DNA of 43,080 nucleotides from JBCCMF01 sp038747545 (GTDB taxonomy: Bacteria; Bacteroidota; Rhodothermia; Rhodothermales; JBCCMF01). Positions 8,896-17,745 of the stretch are shown here, piece by piece. The notes below the pieces were generated by a model. The model saw nothing but the letters and a program-made list of their open reading frames with translations, did no database searches and had not been told where the DNA came from. The first letter of the stretch is position 1. Every line of letters begins with the position of its first letter. The position numbers and the translations under genes were made by a program. The DNA lies in contig JBCDJT010000033.1 of assembly GCA_038747545.1 (NCBI GenBank), forward strand, positions 1 to 43,080. Reading direction: 5' to 3'.

Positions 8896-8935
8896 TCCCA
8901 GAATCCCACGTGCTTTAGCCGTGGGAGTATGTCAA
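8780..8935 (+). ncRNA. Putative omega/reRNA scaffold at the tnpB right end
   Basis: By analogy with characterised TnpB systems, the transcript covering the last ~100 bases of tnpB and the right-end hairpin (8905-8925) to about 8935 would form the guide-RNA scaffold. The guide would be the following ~16-20 bases of flanking DNA, which begin with the 14-base perfect palindrome AGCGTGGCCACGCT (8936-8949). The right-end hairpin is visible. The RNA start and processing are inferred, so the left boundary is only approximate. Confidence 0.45.
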
Positions 8936-10251
8936 AGCGTGGCCACGCTGAGGCGACGGTTGATGTCGCGCGCGGCGGATGGGCTCTCGATGTGTACGTT
9001 GCCTTCGAGGGCGCGCTGGAAGTAGGCAGTGGCTTGTTCGGTGTTACCCGCCGCCTCATAGATCTGCGCGGCGCGGTAGTAGAGCTTGCCGTCTTCCGGG
9101 CTCTGCACGAGGAGGCGCTCAATGATGGGGAGCGCTTCGGCGGTGCGCCCTGCCTTGTGAAGCGTCCACGCCATGGTCTCCTGGGTGTGCATGTGGTTGG
9201 GGCGGCGCGCATACTCAGCCTCGATCCAGGTCAGGGCCTGGTCCAGGTCGCGCTCTTGCTCGGCCAAGAAGTCGGCATACTCCATGCGGACGTTCTCGCC
9301 CATGGCGTCGGCGGCCTTCAGGCTGGCTTCGACGGCTGCGAGCACGTCGGCCTCACGGGCGGCATCGCCGCGCAGTGCGTAGACCTCAGCCAGTTGCTCC
9401 AGGAAGCCAGGATTCGGCGTGGCCTCGTACGCATTATCCAGCAGGGCTTCGGCGCCATCCACGTTGCCGCGTGCCATCTCCACTTGGGCCAACCCGCTGA
9501 GGGCGTGGGCATAGCCTGGGCGCTCGTCGAGCAGCGCGTCGAAGATGAGCTCGGCGGCGTCGATGTTGTCGTCGCCGAGGTAGAGCTGCCCCAGCTGGTA
9601 GATGGCCCACGCCCGGTCGTCCCGTCCGGTGACGCCCGCATCGGCGGCGAGGCGCATGGCTTCTTTGGCGCCATCGCCATCGCCGTGCAGCTCGCGCAGG
9701 TAGGCCGCACGAGCGTACGACGGCAGGCCCGGACGGATGGCGTTCATCTTATCGCTTGCCGCAACCGCGGCGTCGTACTCGCCCAACTCAACGAGCGCAT
9801 CCACCAGAATGCCGTACGTGTACGCGTGGTTGGGCTGCTCGGCAATCAGCTCGTTGGCCAGCGCCCGGCTCTTTTCGAACTGATGGAGCGAGTTGTAGAG
9901 CTGCGCTTGCAGCGCACGCGCCTGGTAGTGTTTGGGGCTCCGCTCGAGCGCTTGCGCCAGCATGTCTTTGGCAAGCGGCACGTACCGCGTCTCGTTGCCC
10001 GTGGCTTGCGACTGCTGGAGGTAGATCTGTGCCAGACCCACGTAGTTTTCGATGTTGTCGGGGTCTTCGCGGAGGGCGCGCTCGTAGTGCGCCTGCGCAC
10101 TGGCCACGTTGGTCACGGCGGCGTCGAGCGCGAGGGGAGAGGAGGCTGTGGTAGCGGACTCGTCATCGGTGGCCGAGGTCATCAACCAGACGAGGGTAAG
10201 AAGCGCGGCGAACAGAGCCAGGCCGCCTACCAAAATAGATTTCGTTTTCAT
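8932..10251 (-). CDS. Membrane-anchored TPR protein, 439 aa
   Basis: An N-terminal hydrophobic segment (residues ~5-25, SILVGGLALFAALLTLVWLM) is followed by an acidic/Thr-Ser linker and then tandem tetratricopeptide repeats from about 50 to 430, for example AQAHYERALREDPDNIENYV, ALSGLAQVEMARGNVDGAEA and GKLYYRAAQIYEAAGN. It is probably a periplasmic scaffold or protein-interaction platform. It lies 125 bases downstream of the DUF4331 gene on the same strand. From memory, DUF4331-TPR pairs recur in Bacteroidota, sometimes with a HupE/UreJ-like gene next. Its TGA stop (8932-8934, minus strand) lies inside the right end of the tnpB element, so the last residues may differ from the ancestral C-terminus. 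Confidence 0.85.
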   Translation of the reverse strand: MKTKSILVGGLALFAALLTLVWLMTSATDDESATTASSPLALDAAVTNVASAQAHYERALREDPDNIENYVGLAQIYLQQSQATGNETRYVPLAKDMLAQALERSPKHYQARALQAQLYNSLHQFEKSRALANELIAEQPNHAYTYGILVDALVELGEYDAAVAASDKMNAIRPGLPSYARAAYLRELHGDGDGAKEAMRLAADAGVTGRDDRAWAIYQLGQLYLGDDNIDAAELIFDALLDERPGYAHALSGLAQVEMARGNVDGAEALLDNAYEATPNPGFLEQLAEVYALRGDAAREADVLAAVEASLKAADAMGENVRMEYADFLAEQERDLDQALTWIEAEYARRPNHMHTQETMAWTLHKAGRTAEALPIIERLLVQSPEDGKLYYRAAQIYEAAGNTEQATAYFQRALEGNVHIESPSAARDINRRLSVATL

Positions 10252-10290
10252 GTGTGTCGCAGAGAAAAAATCGTATCAAAAACAAAGCGT

Positions 10291-10358
10291 GGCCCGGGCG
10301 GGGGCGATACTCCTACCTTCCCCGACCGGGGCCACGATGTGGTGCGCCTGGGGCGCAC
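10291..10358 (-). terminator. GC-rich hairpins between the DUF4331 and TPR genes
   Basis: Two neighbouring stem-loops lie in the 125-base gap. One is an imperfect stem, GGCCCGGGCGGGG (10291-10303) against CCCCGACCGGGGCC (10320-10333). The other is a perfect 7-bp stem, GTGCGCC (10342-10348) against GGCGCAC (10352-10358). There is no clear U-tract. They could attenuate transcription leaving the DUF4331 gene or stabilise mRNA ends. Confidence 0.4.
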
Positions 10359-10376
10359 ATCACGTATGCCGAGCGC

Positions 10377-12608
10377 CTACTTCACCAGCAGCGCTTTCTT
10401 GGCTTGCAGCACCTGACCGTTGGATTCGATCCGGTAGAAATAGGTGCCACTTGCCATGTTGGTAGCATCCCAGTTGACGGTGTGCTTACCCGCCGTGTGG
10501 TTGCCCTCCGCCAGCGTCTGCACCAGCCGCCCTTGCAGGTCGTAGACGCGCACAGCCAGCGGCCCCGCTTGTGAGACCTGATAGCTGATGGTGGTGCTGG
10601 GGTTGAAGGGGTTCGGGTAGTTCTGGTCTAGGATGAACGCCTGCGGCACCCCAATCCCGAGGTCTTCGAGCCGCTGGTTGGCGACGGCGCTGGGCGGCGC
10701 GTCGGCGGTGAGCTGCTTCACGTAGCTGTAGCCGTTGTGCGGGTCGGCGAGGTACGGGAAGTCGGGGCTGAACGGCAGGTCATTCTGCGTAGGTCCGGCC
10801 ACGAAGGCCAGCTGGCTCACCAGAAGCGGCGAGGCGAGGTCGGAGTAGTCGCCCGCGGTGGCGTCGTCAAACGGCAGGCCTACAGCAGCCAGCACCAGGC
10901 CGCCCACGGCTTGCAGCGCGATGGTCGTCACGTCGTCCTCCAGGCGACGACCGTTCGGGAAGCCATCCATGTGCGGTATGAATTCGAGGTCGGTCGTCGT
11001 GTTAAACGGCGGCGCCGTCAGGCCGATGGCCGCTGCTCGGATCAGGCCTTGCCGGGCGCTGCCGCGGTACTCGTCAGAGTTACGTTCCGTCACAGGCGTG
11101 GCCATGTTGAGGCGCAGCATGTCGCCGCCCCAGAGGCCGCCATCCGGTGTCTGCGTGATGGGCAGGAAGGTGTGGATGAACGGTTTGCCTGCACTCAGCG
11201 GACCGCCCGTCTTGCCCGTCGCTAGCTGGTAGGGGCTCGCATTCGGCACGCCGAAGTAGAAGATCGGGAAGACATCTACCAGACGCGGCATGCCCGGCGC
11301 CGCCAGGGCCGTTGGGCTGCCCAGCATGTTCGGCCGCGTAGGCACGGCGAAGGCCGTCCCCGCCAAGTCCACGCCCGCAGCGGCGACTTCCCACACGCCG
11401 TCTGCCTCGTTGGTGAAGTTCAGCCCAGGCGAGCCGTTGCCATTGAGGTCACCCAGCGCCGGGTACGACATCGTCTGGATCTTGAGGTCTTCGCTGAGGC
11501 CCGGCACGGCGGCCCCAAAGGCACCGTTGCCCATGTAGAGCGCCAGCTCGGGGTTGGCGAAGTACCGCACAAACTCCTGCTCGTCGGTGCTGTACGGCGT
11601 GACGGCGTTCCAGTAGTCCTTCTCGCCAATCGGGATCACCGCTTCGTTGGTGAGCGGCATCCCCAAGCGCGAGACCTGTACCCACGGGCCGCTGTACGTC
11701 GGCTTCTCGCCCATCGGCGAGAGCGTCCTGATCTGCGGGCGGCTGGCCGAGGCCCACACGCCAATCACAAACTCGGGGTCAAGGATGCTCGTGGCTTCGC
11801 CGGCCGACTTGCCGTCTTTCTGCAGGTCTTCAATCGGGATTTGCAGCACGATGGCGTGGGTGTTGAACCCGGCCACGGCGTCGCGCGCCACCATCTCGTT
11901 CGAGGCATCGCCGCCAAACTCATTGCGGATGCCACCGAGGTCGAAGATGCCACCGAGGTCCACGAAGAACGGATCGTCGCGCGGTCCAGCAAAGACGCGC
12001 TCGCCCGTCGAAGCGGGCGTGATGGCCGCATTGGTCAGCGCCGAGTACGTGGTGTTCAGGCCAGCAGCGCCCTCAATGGAACGTGGACCAATGTTGTTGG
12101 GCGGCACGATGCCATCGGTGATGATCGTGCGGAACGTAGCCCCACCGTCCTCGCTCTTCTGCAGGCGGTACGTGGTCTTCAGGTTCTGCTGCCCCAGCCG
12201 GATGTTGAAGAACGTTGTGGGGTCTTGGTTTTCCTGCGTGAACGTAAAGCGATACGTGATGTCGTCCTTTGCCGTGCCCAGCGCACCCGCTGAGGTCTGG
12301 TTCTTGATGTGGATCTCGTAGCGGATGTTCTCGCCAAAGGTATGGTAGTTAGGCCCGCCATCGGGCGCCTCCAACGGGATGTAGTTGGCCACGATGGTGA
12401 CCGTGCTCGGGTCCTCTGGCGTGCGGAAGGCGTAGAGGTCCGTGTTATCAGCCAGGGGATCGCTGCTGATGAGCGGGGCTTCGCGGTGGCTGGAGGCATC
12501 GCCAGTATGCGGATGCTTGAGCCATAGCGCAGCCATCAGAACGGCCAACCCGGCCAATCCAGCCTGTCGCAACAGGCGACGAGCGCGTGGGTGTAGTGAT
12601 GAATTCAT
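10377..12608 (-). CDS. DUF4331 secreted protein with type IX sorting domain, 743 aa
   Basis: The start at 12608 was chosen because it gives MNSSLHPRARRLLRQAGLAG with a hydrophobic export segment; the open frame runs upstream to 12680 without export features. The DUF4331 signature follows at once (ASSHREAPLISSDPLADNTD, then LYAFRTPEDP) and the domain fills most of the protein. Residues from about 655 form a C-terminal T9SS type A sorting domain (NYPNPFNPSTTISYQV, VRVYDLQGRLVQ, MASGTYFYRIES, KKALLVK). The protein should therefore cross the outer membrane through the type IX system and be cleaved or anchored there. DUF4331 has no established activity. The downstream partner is the TPR protein. 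Confidence 0.9.
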   Translation of the reverse strand: MNSSLHPRARRLLRQAGLAGLAVLMAALWLKHPHTGDASSHREAPLISSDPLADNTDLYAFRTPEDPSTVTIVANYIPLEAPDGGPNYHTFGENIRYEIHIKNQTSAGALGTAKDDITYRFTFTQENQDPTTFFNIRLGQQNLKTTYRLQKSEDGGATFRTIITDGIVPPNNIGPRSIEGAAGLNTTYSALTNAAITPASTGERVFAGPRDDPFFVDLGGIFDLGGIRNEFGGDASNEMVARDAVAGFNTHAIVLQIPIEDLQKDGKSAGEATSILDPEFVIGVWASASRPQIRTLSPMGEKPTYSGPWVQVSRLGMPLTNEAVIPIGEKDYWNAVTPYSTDEQEFVRYFANPELALYMGNGAFGAAVPGLSEDLKIQTMSYPALGDLNGNGSPGLNFTNEADGVWEVAAAGVDLAGTAFAVPTRPNMLGSPTALAAPGMPRLVDVFPIFYFGVPNASPYQLATGKTGGPLSAGKPFIHTFLPITQTPDGGLWGGDMLRLNMATPVTERNSDEYRGSARQGLIRAAAIGLTAPPFNTTTDLEFIPHMDGFPNGRRLEDDVTTIALQAVGGLVLAAVGLPFDDATAGDYSDLASPLLVSQLAFVAGPTQNDLPFSPDFPYLADPHNGYSYVKQLTADAPPSAVANQRLEDLGIGVPQAFILDQNYPNPFNPSTTISYQVSQAGPLAVRVYDLQGRLVQTLAEGNHTAGKHTVNWDATNMASGTYFYRIESNGQVLQAKKALLVK

Positions 12609-12855
12609 ATAGGAATTCCTCGATGTGTTGAGTTGAGAACGGGAGGTAGCTAGAAAGAGCGGAGGACATAGCCCACCCAATGGTAGAATGTGCTACAGCA
12701 CCCTACCTGTTATCAGTCTTTGCTCAGCACGCCTCCTCAGATGTGCGGCCGCATGATGCGCGATTTGGAGGCGTTAGAGGATAATGGTTACCTGTGCGTA
12801 AAGAGCGCACGAGCCTTCATGTTCAGCCTATCGACATTTTTTTCCAATTTAATGG

Positions 12856-13389
12856 TTAGGATATAGGCGAGGCATTAGGCGCATCCACTGTCGAGTTTGG
12901 CCTAAAATTTTGTTTTATATGTTCTTTGCCGAAGAACATAGCAAGCATACGGTCCTGATCGAGGCGGTGACCGCTAGGCCACTTGGGCAAGAGTCGCATT
13001 GTGCGAAGCAACCCAGCCACATCCCACAGGTGGAGCGCCTCGGTAATCTGACTATCGCTGAGCCGATAAAACGACGTGCCCACGGCGGCCACAGGCTGGC
13101 CTGTAGCCGGAATGTGCATAAAGGCCCCGCGATGGGTGCCGTGCAGGGACCACGCCACAACGGCGCGGTCATCCCAGCAGGTAAGGTCATGCAGCGCGAG
13201 GTGGGCATCGGGGAACGCGTGGAAGCCTTTACGGAACGCATGCGCTAGCTCGGAGCGGCTGTGGTGTTGCAGCCCCAAGCTGAGATCGATTCCCGAGTAT
13301 GCCTCGGCATAGCACCACGCAAGCACGGGCAGGTCATGGGCGTTGAAAGCTGCCACCATGGCCCTGACTATACTTTCGGATGCATCCAT
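12856..13389 (-). CDS. SnoaL-like/ester-cyclase family protein (NTF2-like fold), 177 aa
   Basis: Compact alpha+beta-barrel protein of the SnoaL/ester-cyclase group. It opens with SIVRAMVAAFNAHDLPVLAW and contains FPDAHLALHDLTCWDDRAVVAWSLHGTHRGAF and GTSFYRLSDSQITEALHLWD, the usual pattern for this fold. Members include polyketide cyclases but most genomic copies have unknown substrates. The C-terminal ~25 residues (FGKEHIKQNF onward) extend past the usual domain end and look unstructured. No biosynthetic genes surround it, so a small-molecule binding or stress role cannot be separated from catalysis. Confidence 0.75.
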   Translation of the reverse strand: MDASESIVRAMVAAFNAHDLPVLAWCYAEAYSGIDLSLGLQHHSRSELAHAFRKGFHAFPDAHLALHDLTCWDDRAVVAWSLHGTHRGAFMHIPATGQPVAAVGTSFYRLSDSQITEALHLWDVAGLLRTMRLLPKWPSGHRLDQDRMLAMFFGKEHIKQNFRPNSTVDAPNASPIS

Positions 13390-13568
13390 AAACGCACACG
13401 CACACTTCGTTGAGTTGCAAGCCCGGTATCGGACCTACTGTAGTATGCGTCTGATCGGGTACTCACCACCAGAGCAACACGCGCTCACGTGGTGCTCATT
13501 GTGTGCTCACTTTGGTGCCAAGCTGTAGGCCGTTGTCCTACGCGTGGGGTAAAGCCCTATATGCTCTC

Positions 13569-15665
13569 TCACCCAACCTCGTCGTGCCACAAGGCCTCGA
13601 TGATGGCCTCTTCGCCCCGCTTGAGATGGCGGCGGAAGGTGCTGTACGGCACGCCCAGATGCTCGGCGGCCTGCTCCTGGCTGCCTACCGGATGGAAATA
13701 GGCCCGGTCGAGCGCGCGGTACCACGCCGTGCGTTTGGGATCGCCCTCCAACCGCTGCGCCGCTTCGTGCAGCACCGCGCGCAACGTGGGCATGCGCTGG
13801 CTGAGGGCTGCGCTGGCGTCGTGCTGACTGGACACCAAGCCCGACTGCAAGAGCGGGTTCTTCTCTAGTTCCATCGGGGTCGTCAACGTGCGCAGCGCTG
13901 CTTTTACGGCCGCAGTAAACTCGCCCTCGCTCAGCACTAATACGGGCAAGGCGGCTTCGGCGTTTGGCTGCTTGGCCGAGGTGCCCAGCTCCCGATCCGC
14001 CATCATATCGAGCCAGGCAGGGGGCGGCGTGGCGCGCCAGTCATAGCCGAACACCCCGAAGGTGGTGCCATCGGTCTCAAAGTCGGCCCCGGGCAAGCGG
14101 TTGAGATGCGCGTAGCCGAAGAGGGGCGCCCAAGCGTCGGGCTGGGCACAGGGGAAAAAGCTGAAGGCCAGATGGGGCGTAGTCAGGTAGTGCTGTACGG
14201 TGCAGATGAAGATGAGCCCCTGGGTGTACGAGATGTTCTGATACCCCTCGGTGGCCATCCAAAAGCGAAAGAGCAAGGCGCGCTCGCCTTCGCGGAGGGG
14301 CTCGTGGCTCTCCAGGTAGGCCCAGGCTGCAGCCGTGGCTGGGTCCTCGCGGCGCAGGTCGGCCGGGAGGGCGTCGAGTGGCAACGTGACGAGGAAGCCC
14401 AGCAACTCGTCGTTGGCCGAGCAGATGGTCTGCACAACGTCGGCGTTCCAGTCGATCCACCGTTCTGCCCAGTGGGCGGCCGTATCGCCCTCATGCTTGC
14501 GCACAGCACTGAGCACGGCGGCTCGATCCTCATCGGTGACGAGGTATCCCATCTGGAGGTCGTCCGAGCCGCCCGTCTGGTTGAGCTGCGCATAGATGGC
14601 CCCGACCGTTGGGTTGTGGCGATGCATGTACACGTAGTCGGCCAAGATGTCGCGCTGGGCACGCCCCGACGAGGCCCGGAAGCCGCTGCCGTAGAAACGC
14701 CGTGCCCGCTGATGCAGCGTGGTCCACCATGCCGGGTTGCGCCACCGCAGCTCCTCGCTTAGGACCTCGCGAGCTACGTCGTGCAGGAGCAGGCCCAGCC
14801 GGTTTGACTCCACGAACGAGAGGGCCTGGAGCCACTCGAAAAGTGGGCGCGCGCTCTCGGTCTCTAGCAGGGTGGCCAGCAAGGGCTCCGTGAGGTATTG
14901 CACCAGCGAGCTGGCCTCCAAGGCGGCTCGGTGCGCTGGGCTAGGCACCTCCATCACCAATCGGTCCAGCAGCGTCTTGATGATGTCGGGGTGCTGCTGC
15001 AAGCGCACGACTTCGCCGGGGCGCTGTGCCGCTACCGAGGCCACGAGCGCGAGGGCCAGCGGATGCCCGTGCGTAGACGCCATCAACTCCTCGTACGAGG
15101 CCTCGGCTACGTCGGTACCTGCTAGGAAGGCCCGGCTCTCCTCGCGGCTGAAGTACCGCAGTGGGATGGAGCAGATGAGCTGGTCCCACCCGGGCATGGC
15201 GCGCCACTGCGCCGAGAGCGGGTTGCGCCCAGCAAAGACAAAGAGCACCGCCGCCGAGACTTGGGGCACGAACGAGCGACACAGCCAGGCGTCCAGCGTG
15301 CTCATGGCCTCATACGTGTCGATGAGGCAGACCAGCGGCTCGGTGCGCTGCTGCAACGCAGGCAGCACATCCGCAGGGCTTTCAAGTGCGAGGCTGCTGG
15401 CCAGGCTGGCGAGGAAGGCTTTTTTGCTTCCCTCCACGTTCCGCCCGTCCACCTGTACCGTCTGAATATTGCGGACGTGGCATTGGTAGCGGTACTCCTG
15501 CGCCAGCGTCGTCTTACCTACCCCGCCGGGGCCATGGATGTAGAAGATAGCATAGCCCGGATCGTCCACATCTAGCGCGGTCATGAACGCCGCGAGCGGT
15601 GCCTCTCGGCCTACGAATTGACGATGAGCAGCACTGAGGAAACGCTCCGCAAGAGTGGCCGGCAT
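13569..15665 (-). CDS. STAND/AAA-type ATPase with C-terminal helix-turn-helix, 698 aa
   Basis: The start at 15665 (MPATLAERFLSAAHRQFVGR) sits directly before the conserved FVGRE entry of this family; the frame extends to an ATG at 15707. Walker A is GPGGVGKTT (about residues 45-53), the Walker B-like segment is LVCLIDTYE, and FAGRNPL is the sensor-like strand. A winged-helix/linker region follows (HGHPLALALVASV, LLLHDVAREVLSEE). The middle is helical without recognisable repeats. The last ~60 residues (GSQEQAAEHLGVPYSTFRRH then LKRGEEAI) look like a sigma-region-4/LuxR-like HTH. This suggests a signal-dependent ATPase regulator. No target operon is evident nearby. Confidence 0.75.
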   Translation of the reverse strand: MPATLAERFLSAAHRQFVGREAPLAAFMTALDVDDPGYAIFYIHGPGGVGKTTLAQEYRYQCHVRNIQTVQVDGRNVEGSKKAFLASLASSLALESPADVLPALQQRTEPLVCLIDTYEAMSTLDAWLCRSFVPQVSAAVLFVFAGRNPLSAQWRAMPGWDQLICSIPLRYFSREESRAFLAGTDVAEASYEELMASTHGHPLALALVASVAAQRPGEVVRLQQHPDIIKTLLDRLVMEVPSPAHRAALEASSLVQYLTEPLLATLLETESARPLFEWLQALSFVESNRLGLLLHDVAREVLSEELRWRNPAWWTTLHQRARRFYGSGFRASSGRAQRDILADYVYMHRHNPTVGAIYAQLNQTGGSDDLQMGYLVTDEDRAAVLSAVRKHEGDTAAHWAERWIDWNADVVQTICSANDELLGFLVTLPLDALPADLRREDPATAAAWAYLESHEPLREGERALLFRFWMATEGYQNISYTQGLIFICTVQHYLTTPHLAFSFFPCAQPDAWAPLFGYAHLNRLPGADFETDGTTFGVFGYDWRATPPPAWLDMMADRELGTSAKQPNAEAALPVLVLSEGEFTAAVKAALRTLTTPMELEKNPLLQSGLVSSQHDASAALSQRMPTLRAVLHEAAQRLEGDPKRTAWYRALDRAYFHPVGSQEQAAEHLGVPYSTFRRHLKRGEEAIIEALWHDEVG

Positions 15666-15783
15666 AGGAGAAGCGCATTCGTTGGGCGGGGACCGAGCGT
15701 ACAGCATGGTCGATCCGCTAAGTAGAGGCGTTCCAAAGATAATGCGACGAGGGGAAAGCTCCTAACTGGCAGTTTCTTGGCGA

Positions 15784-16731
15784 TTAGGGCACATCCTGCA
15801 CGGTGCGGAAGCCGATGTGGACCAGCCCCGTCTCGGGCGAGGTGCCCTGCCGCGATGACACGCGGAAGCCGTGGCACCAGCTGGGGTCGCACAGGAAGGA
15901 GCCACCCCGGATAGTGCGCATAGGCTCGCCTTGCGGCTGGTAGGCTAGGCCCTGTACGCGGGCCGCGTAGTGCTGGTACCAGTCCGCCGTCCACTCCCAC
16001 ACGTTGCCGCCCATGTCGGTCAAGCCAAGCGGCGTCTCGCCGAAGTGCCCCACGGGCGAGGTGGTAGCGAAGCCATCGTCCAGCGTGTTGGTGTAGGGAA
16101 ACTGGCCCTGCCACGTGTTGGCTTGGTGTTGACCTTCGGCCTGCTGCGTGGCGCCCCACGCGTACGGCTCGGCATCATTGCGCGCGTTGCGGGCGGCGTG
16201 CTCCCACTCGGCCTCGGTGGGCAAGCGTTGGCCGCGCCACTCGGCATACGCGACGGCATCGTTCCACGAGACCTGCGTCACCGGATGGTCGGGCGGTGCT
16301 GGATCGCGCTGGGGACCAAACGGCTGCTGCCACGTGGCGCCATCCGCCATCACCCACTGCTGGGCGCTCGTGTCGAAGATGCCACTGTTGCCGAATCGCT
16401 CGGCCTCGGTGGTGTAGCCTGTGGCCTCGACGAACGCCGCGAAGTCGGCCACGGTGACGAGGTGCTGCTGCATGAAGAACGGCTCTACCTCTACGGGATG
16501 TACGGGCGCCTCCTCGGGCAGGCCGTCGGTGGTGCCGATGTGCGTGAGGCCACCAGGGACATACACCATGCCCTCGGGCACCACGACGTCGGGCGGCGTG
16601 GGCGGGATGGTAGCGCGTGGCGTACGGACGGGCACGACGTCGGACGAAGCAGCCCGCTGTGGTGCGGGCTCGGGCTGGCATCCCATCGCCATCAACATAC
16701 TCACCAAGCCTGCTATCAGGATACGCTTCAT
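15784..16731 (-). CDS. Lipoprotein formylglycine-generating enzyme (FGE/SUMF1 family), 315 aa
   Basis: The start at 16731 follows a good ribosome site (GAGGAGG about 8 bases upstream) and opens a lipoprotein signal with a Cys at residue 18 (SMLMAMGC). The sulfatase-modifying-factor domain spans about 52-314: GMVYVPGG, PVTQVSWNDAVAYAEWRG, RLPTEAEWEHAAR, GNVWEWTADWY, MRTIRGGSFLC. Unlike many FGE-like proteins, both redox-active cysteines are present, Cys281 and Cys286 in CDPSWC, with the spacing of human SUMF1. Active FGEs oxidise a sulfatase cysteine to formylglycine. Lipid anchoring implies work in the periplasm or at the cell surface. It is the third gene of the dgcN-dgcA operon, 20 bases after dgcA. 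No sulfatase is in the window. Confidence 0.88.
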   Translation of the reverse strand: MKRILIAGLVSMLMAMGCQPEPAPQRAASSDVVPVRTPRATIPPTPPDVVVPEGMVYVPGGLTHIGTTDGLPEEAPVHPVEVEPFFMQQHLVTVADFAAFVEATGYTTEAERFGNSGIFDTSAQQWVMADGATWQQPFGPQRDPAPPDHPVTQVSWNDAVAYAEWRGQRLPTEAEWEHAARNARNDAEPYAWGATQQAEGQHQANTWQGQFPYTNTLDDGFATTSPVGHFGETPLGLTDMGGNVWEWTADWYQHYAARVQGLAYQPQGEPMRTIRGGSFLCDPSWCHGFRVSSRQGTSPETGLVHIGFRTVQDVP

Positions 16732-16751
16732 CGGGTCCTCCTCGCGGTTAG

Positions 16752-17735
16752 CTATCCCCATAGTTTCGGCTCGGGCGGTGCCACGAGGCTGTGCTCCAGG
16801 TCGTACACCAGCCCGGGCGTACGGTCCCTCGCCATCAGCAGCGGCCCGTCTAGGTCCACGACCTCGGCGCCCTGGGCTACGCAGAGGGCCGGTGCCATCG
16901 ACAGCGACGTGCCGACCATGCAGCCCACCATAATGCGCAGCCCAGCGGCTTCGGCGGCGGCCTTCAGCCGGAGGGCCTCCGTCAGCCCACCCGTCTTCTC
17001 CATCTTGATGTTCACCATGTCGTACCGCCCGACTAGGCGCGGCAGATCGGCGGTGGTGTGGCACGACTCATCGGCGCAGAACGGGATGGGGTGCGCCACA
17101 TCGGCCAAGATGGCGTCTTGGTCGGCGGGCAACGGCTGCTCAATCATGCTCACGCCGAGGTCGGCGAGAGCTTGAGCGAAGGGCTCTACCTGATCGGCCC
17201 GCCAGCCTTCGTTGGCGTCGACGATGAGTGTGGCGTTGGGCGCCGCCTCGCGGATAGCGGCGATGCGCTCTAGGTCGCCCTCCCCGGCCAGCTTGCACTT
17301 GAGCAGCTTGCGGTGGGCGTACTTCCGCGCCTTGGCCGCCATCTTCTCTGGCGTGCCGAGGCTGAGCGTGTAGGCCGTCACCACGGGCTCAAGGGGCGGC
17401 AATCCCGCACGCTCGGCGATGCCCTGGCCGGACTGCTTGCACCCGAGGTCCCACAGCGCACAGTCGAGGGCGTTGCGCGCCGCGCCGGCTGGCATCTGCT
17501 GCTGCAAGGCCGCGCGGCCCAGGCCGTTGGCGAGCGGCGTCGCCATCGCCTCAACGTCGGCCACGACGCCTGCAAGACTTTCGCCGTAGCGGTCGTAGGG
17601 CACCGACTCGCCCCAGCCTTTCGCGCCATCGGCTTCCAACTCGACCACGACGACCTCGGCCACTGTCCGCGTGTCGCGTGAGATGGCAAACGCCTCGGCC
17701 AAGGGCCACACTTCGGTTCGTACCGTGAGCTTCAT
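16752..17735 (-). CDS. dgcA: Enolase-superfamily N-acetyl-D-Glu racemase / dipeptide epimerase, 327 aa
   Basis: A muconate-lactonizing-subgroup enolase protein. The acid/base lysines are visible as KCK (Lys146/Lys148) and Lys244 in NIKMEKTGG. The metal ligands are Asp173 (VDANEGW), Glu199 (IEQPLP) and Asp222 (CADES). A DLDG motif (Asp294/Asp296) resembles the substrate-binding aspartates of L-Ala-D/L-Glu epimerase. The start at 17735 gives a standard N-terminus. Adjacent to a DUF1611 gene, such proteins have been reported as DgcA, which racemises N-acetyl-D-glutamate in D-glutamate use. Dipeptide epimerase for murein-peptide recycling is the main alternative. The DUF1611 gene ends 10 bases upstream. 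Confidence 0.85.
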   Translation of the reverse strand: MKLTVRTEVWPLAEAFAISRDTRTVAEVVVVELEADGAKGWGESVPYDRYGESLAGVVADVEAMATPLANGLGRAALQQQMPAGAARNALDCALWDLGCKQSGQGIAERAGLPPLEPVVTAYTLSLGTPEKMAAKARKYAHRKLLKCKLAGEGDLERIAAIREAAPNATLIVDANEGWRADQVEPFAQALADLGVSMIEQPLPADQDAILADVAHPIPFCADESCHTTADLPRLVGRYDMVNIKMEKTGGLTEALRLKAAAEAAGLRIMVGCMVGTSLSMAPALCVAQGAEVVDLDGPLLMARDRTPGLVYDLEHSLVAPPEPKLWG

Positions 17736-17745
17736 CGCAATCTCT

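Larger units (their letters stand above)
7605..8935 (+). mobile_element. IS200/IS605-type element carrying only tnpB
   Basis: The left end carries an imperfect hairpin (CCCACC...GATGGG, 7629-7648) followed by GATGAATCGG, a common left-end arrangement in this family. The right end carries a perfect hairpin, CCCACG (8905-8910) with CGTGGG (8920-8925), followed by AGTATGTCAA ending near 8935. There is no tnpA, so mobilisation would need a transposase in trans. A TTGAT at 7600-7604 could be the target/TAM sequence left of the element, making 7605 the first element base; this is inferred from related elements. The tnpB 3' end plus the right end would encode the omega/reRNA scaffold, with the bases from 8936 as guide. 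Confidence 0.8.
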
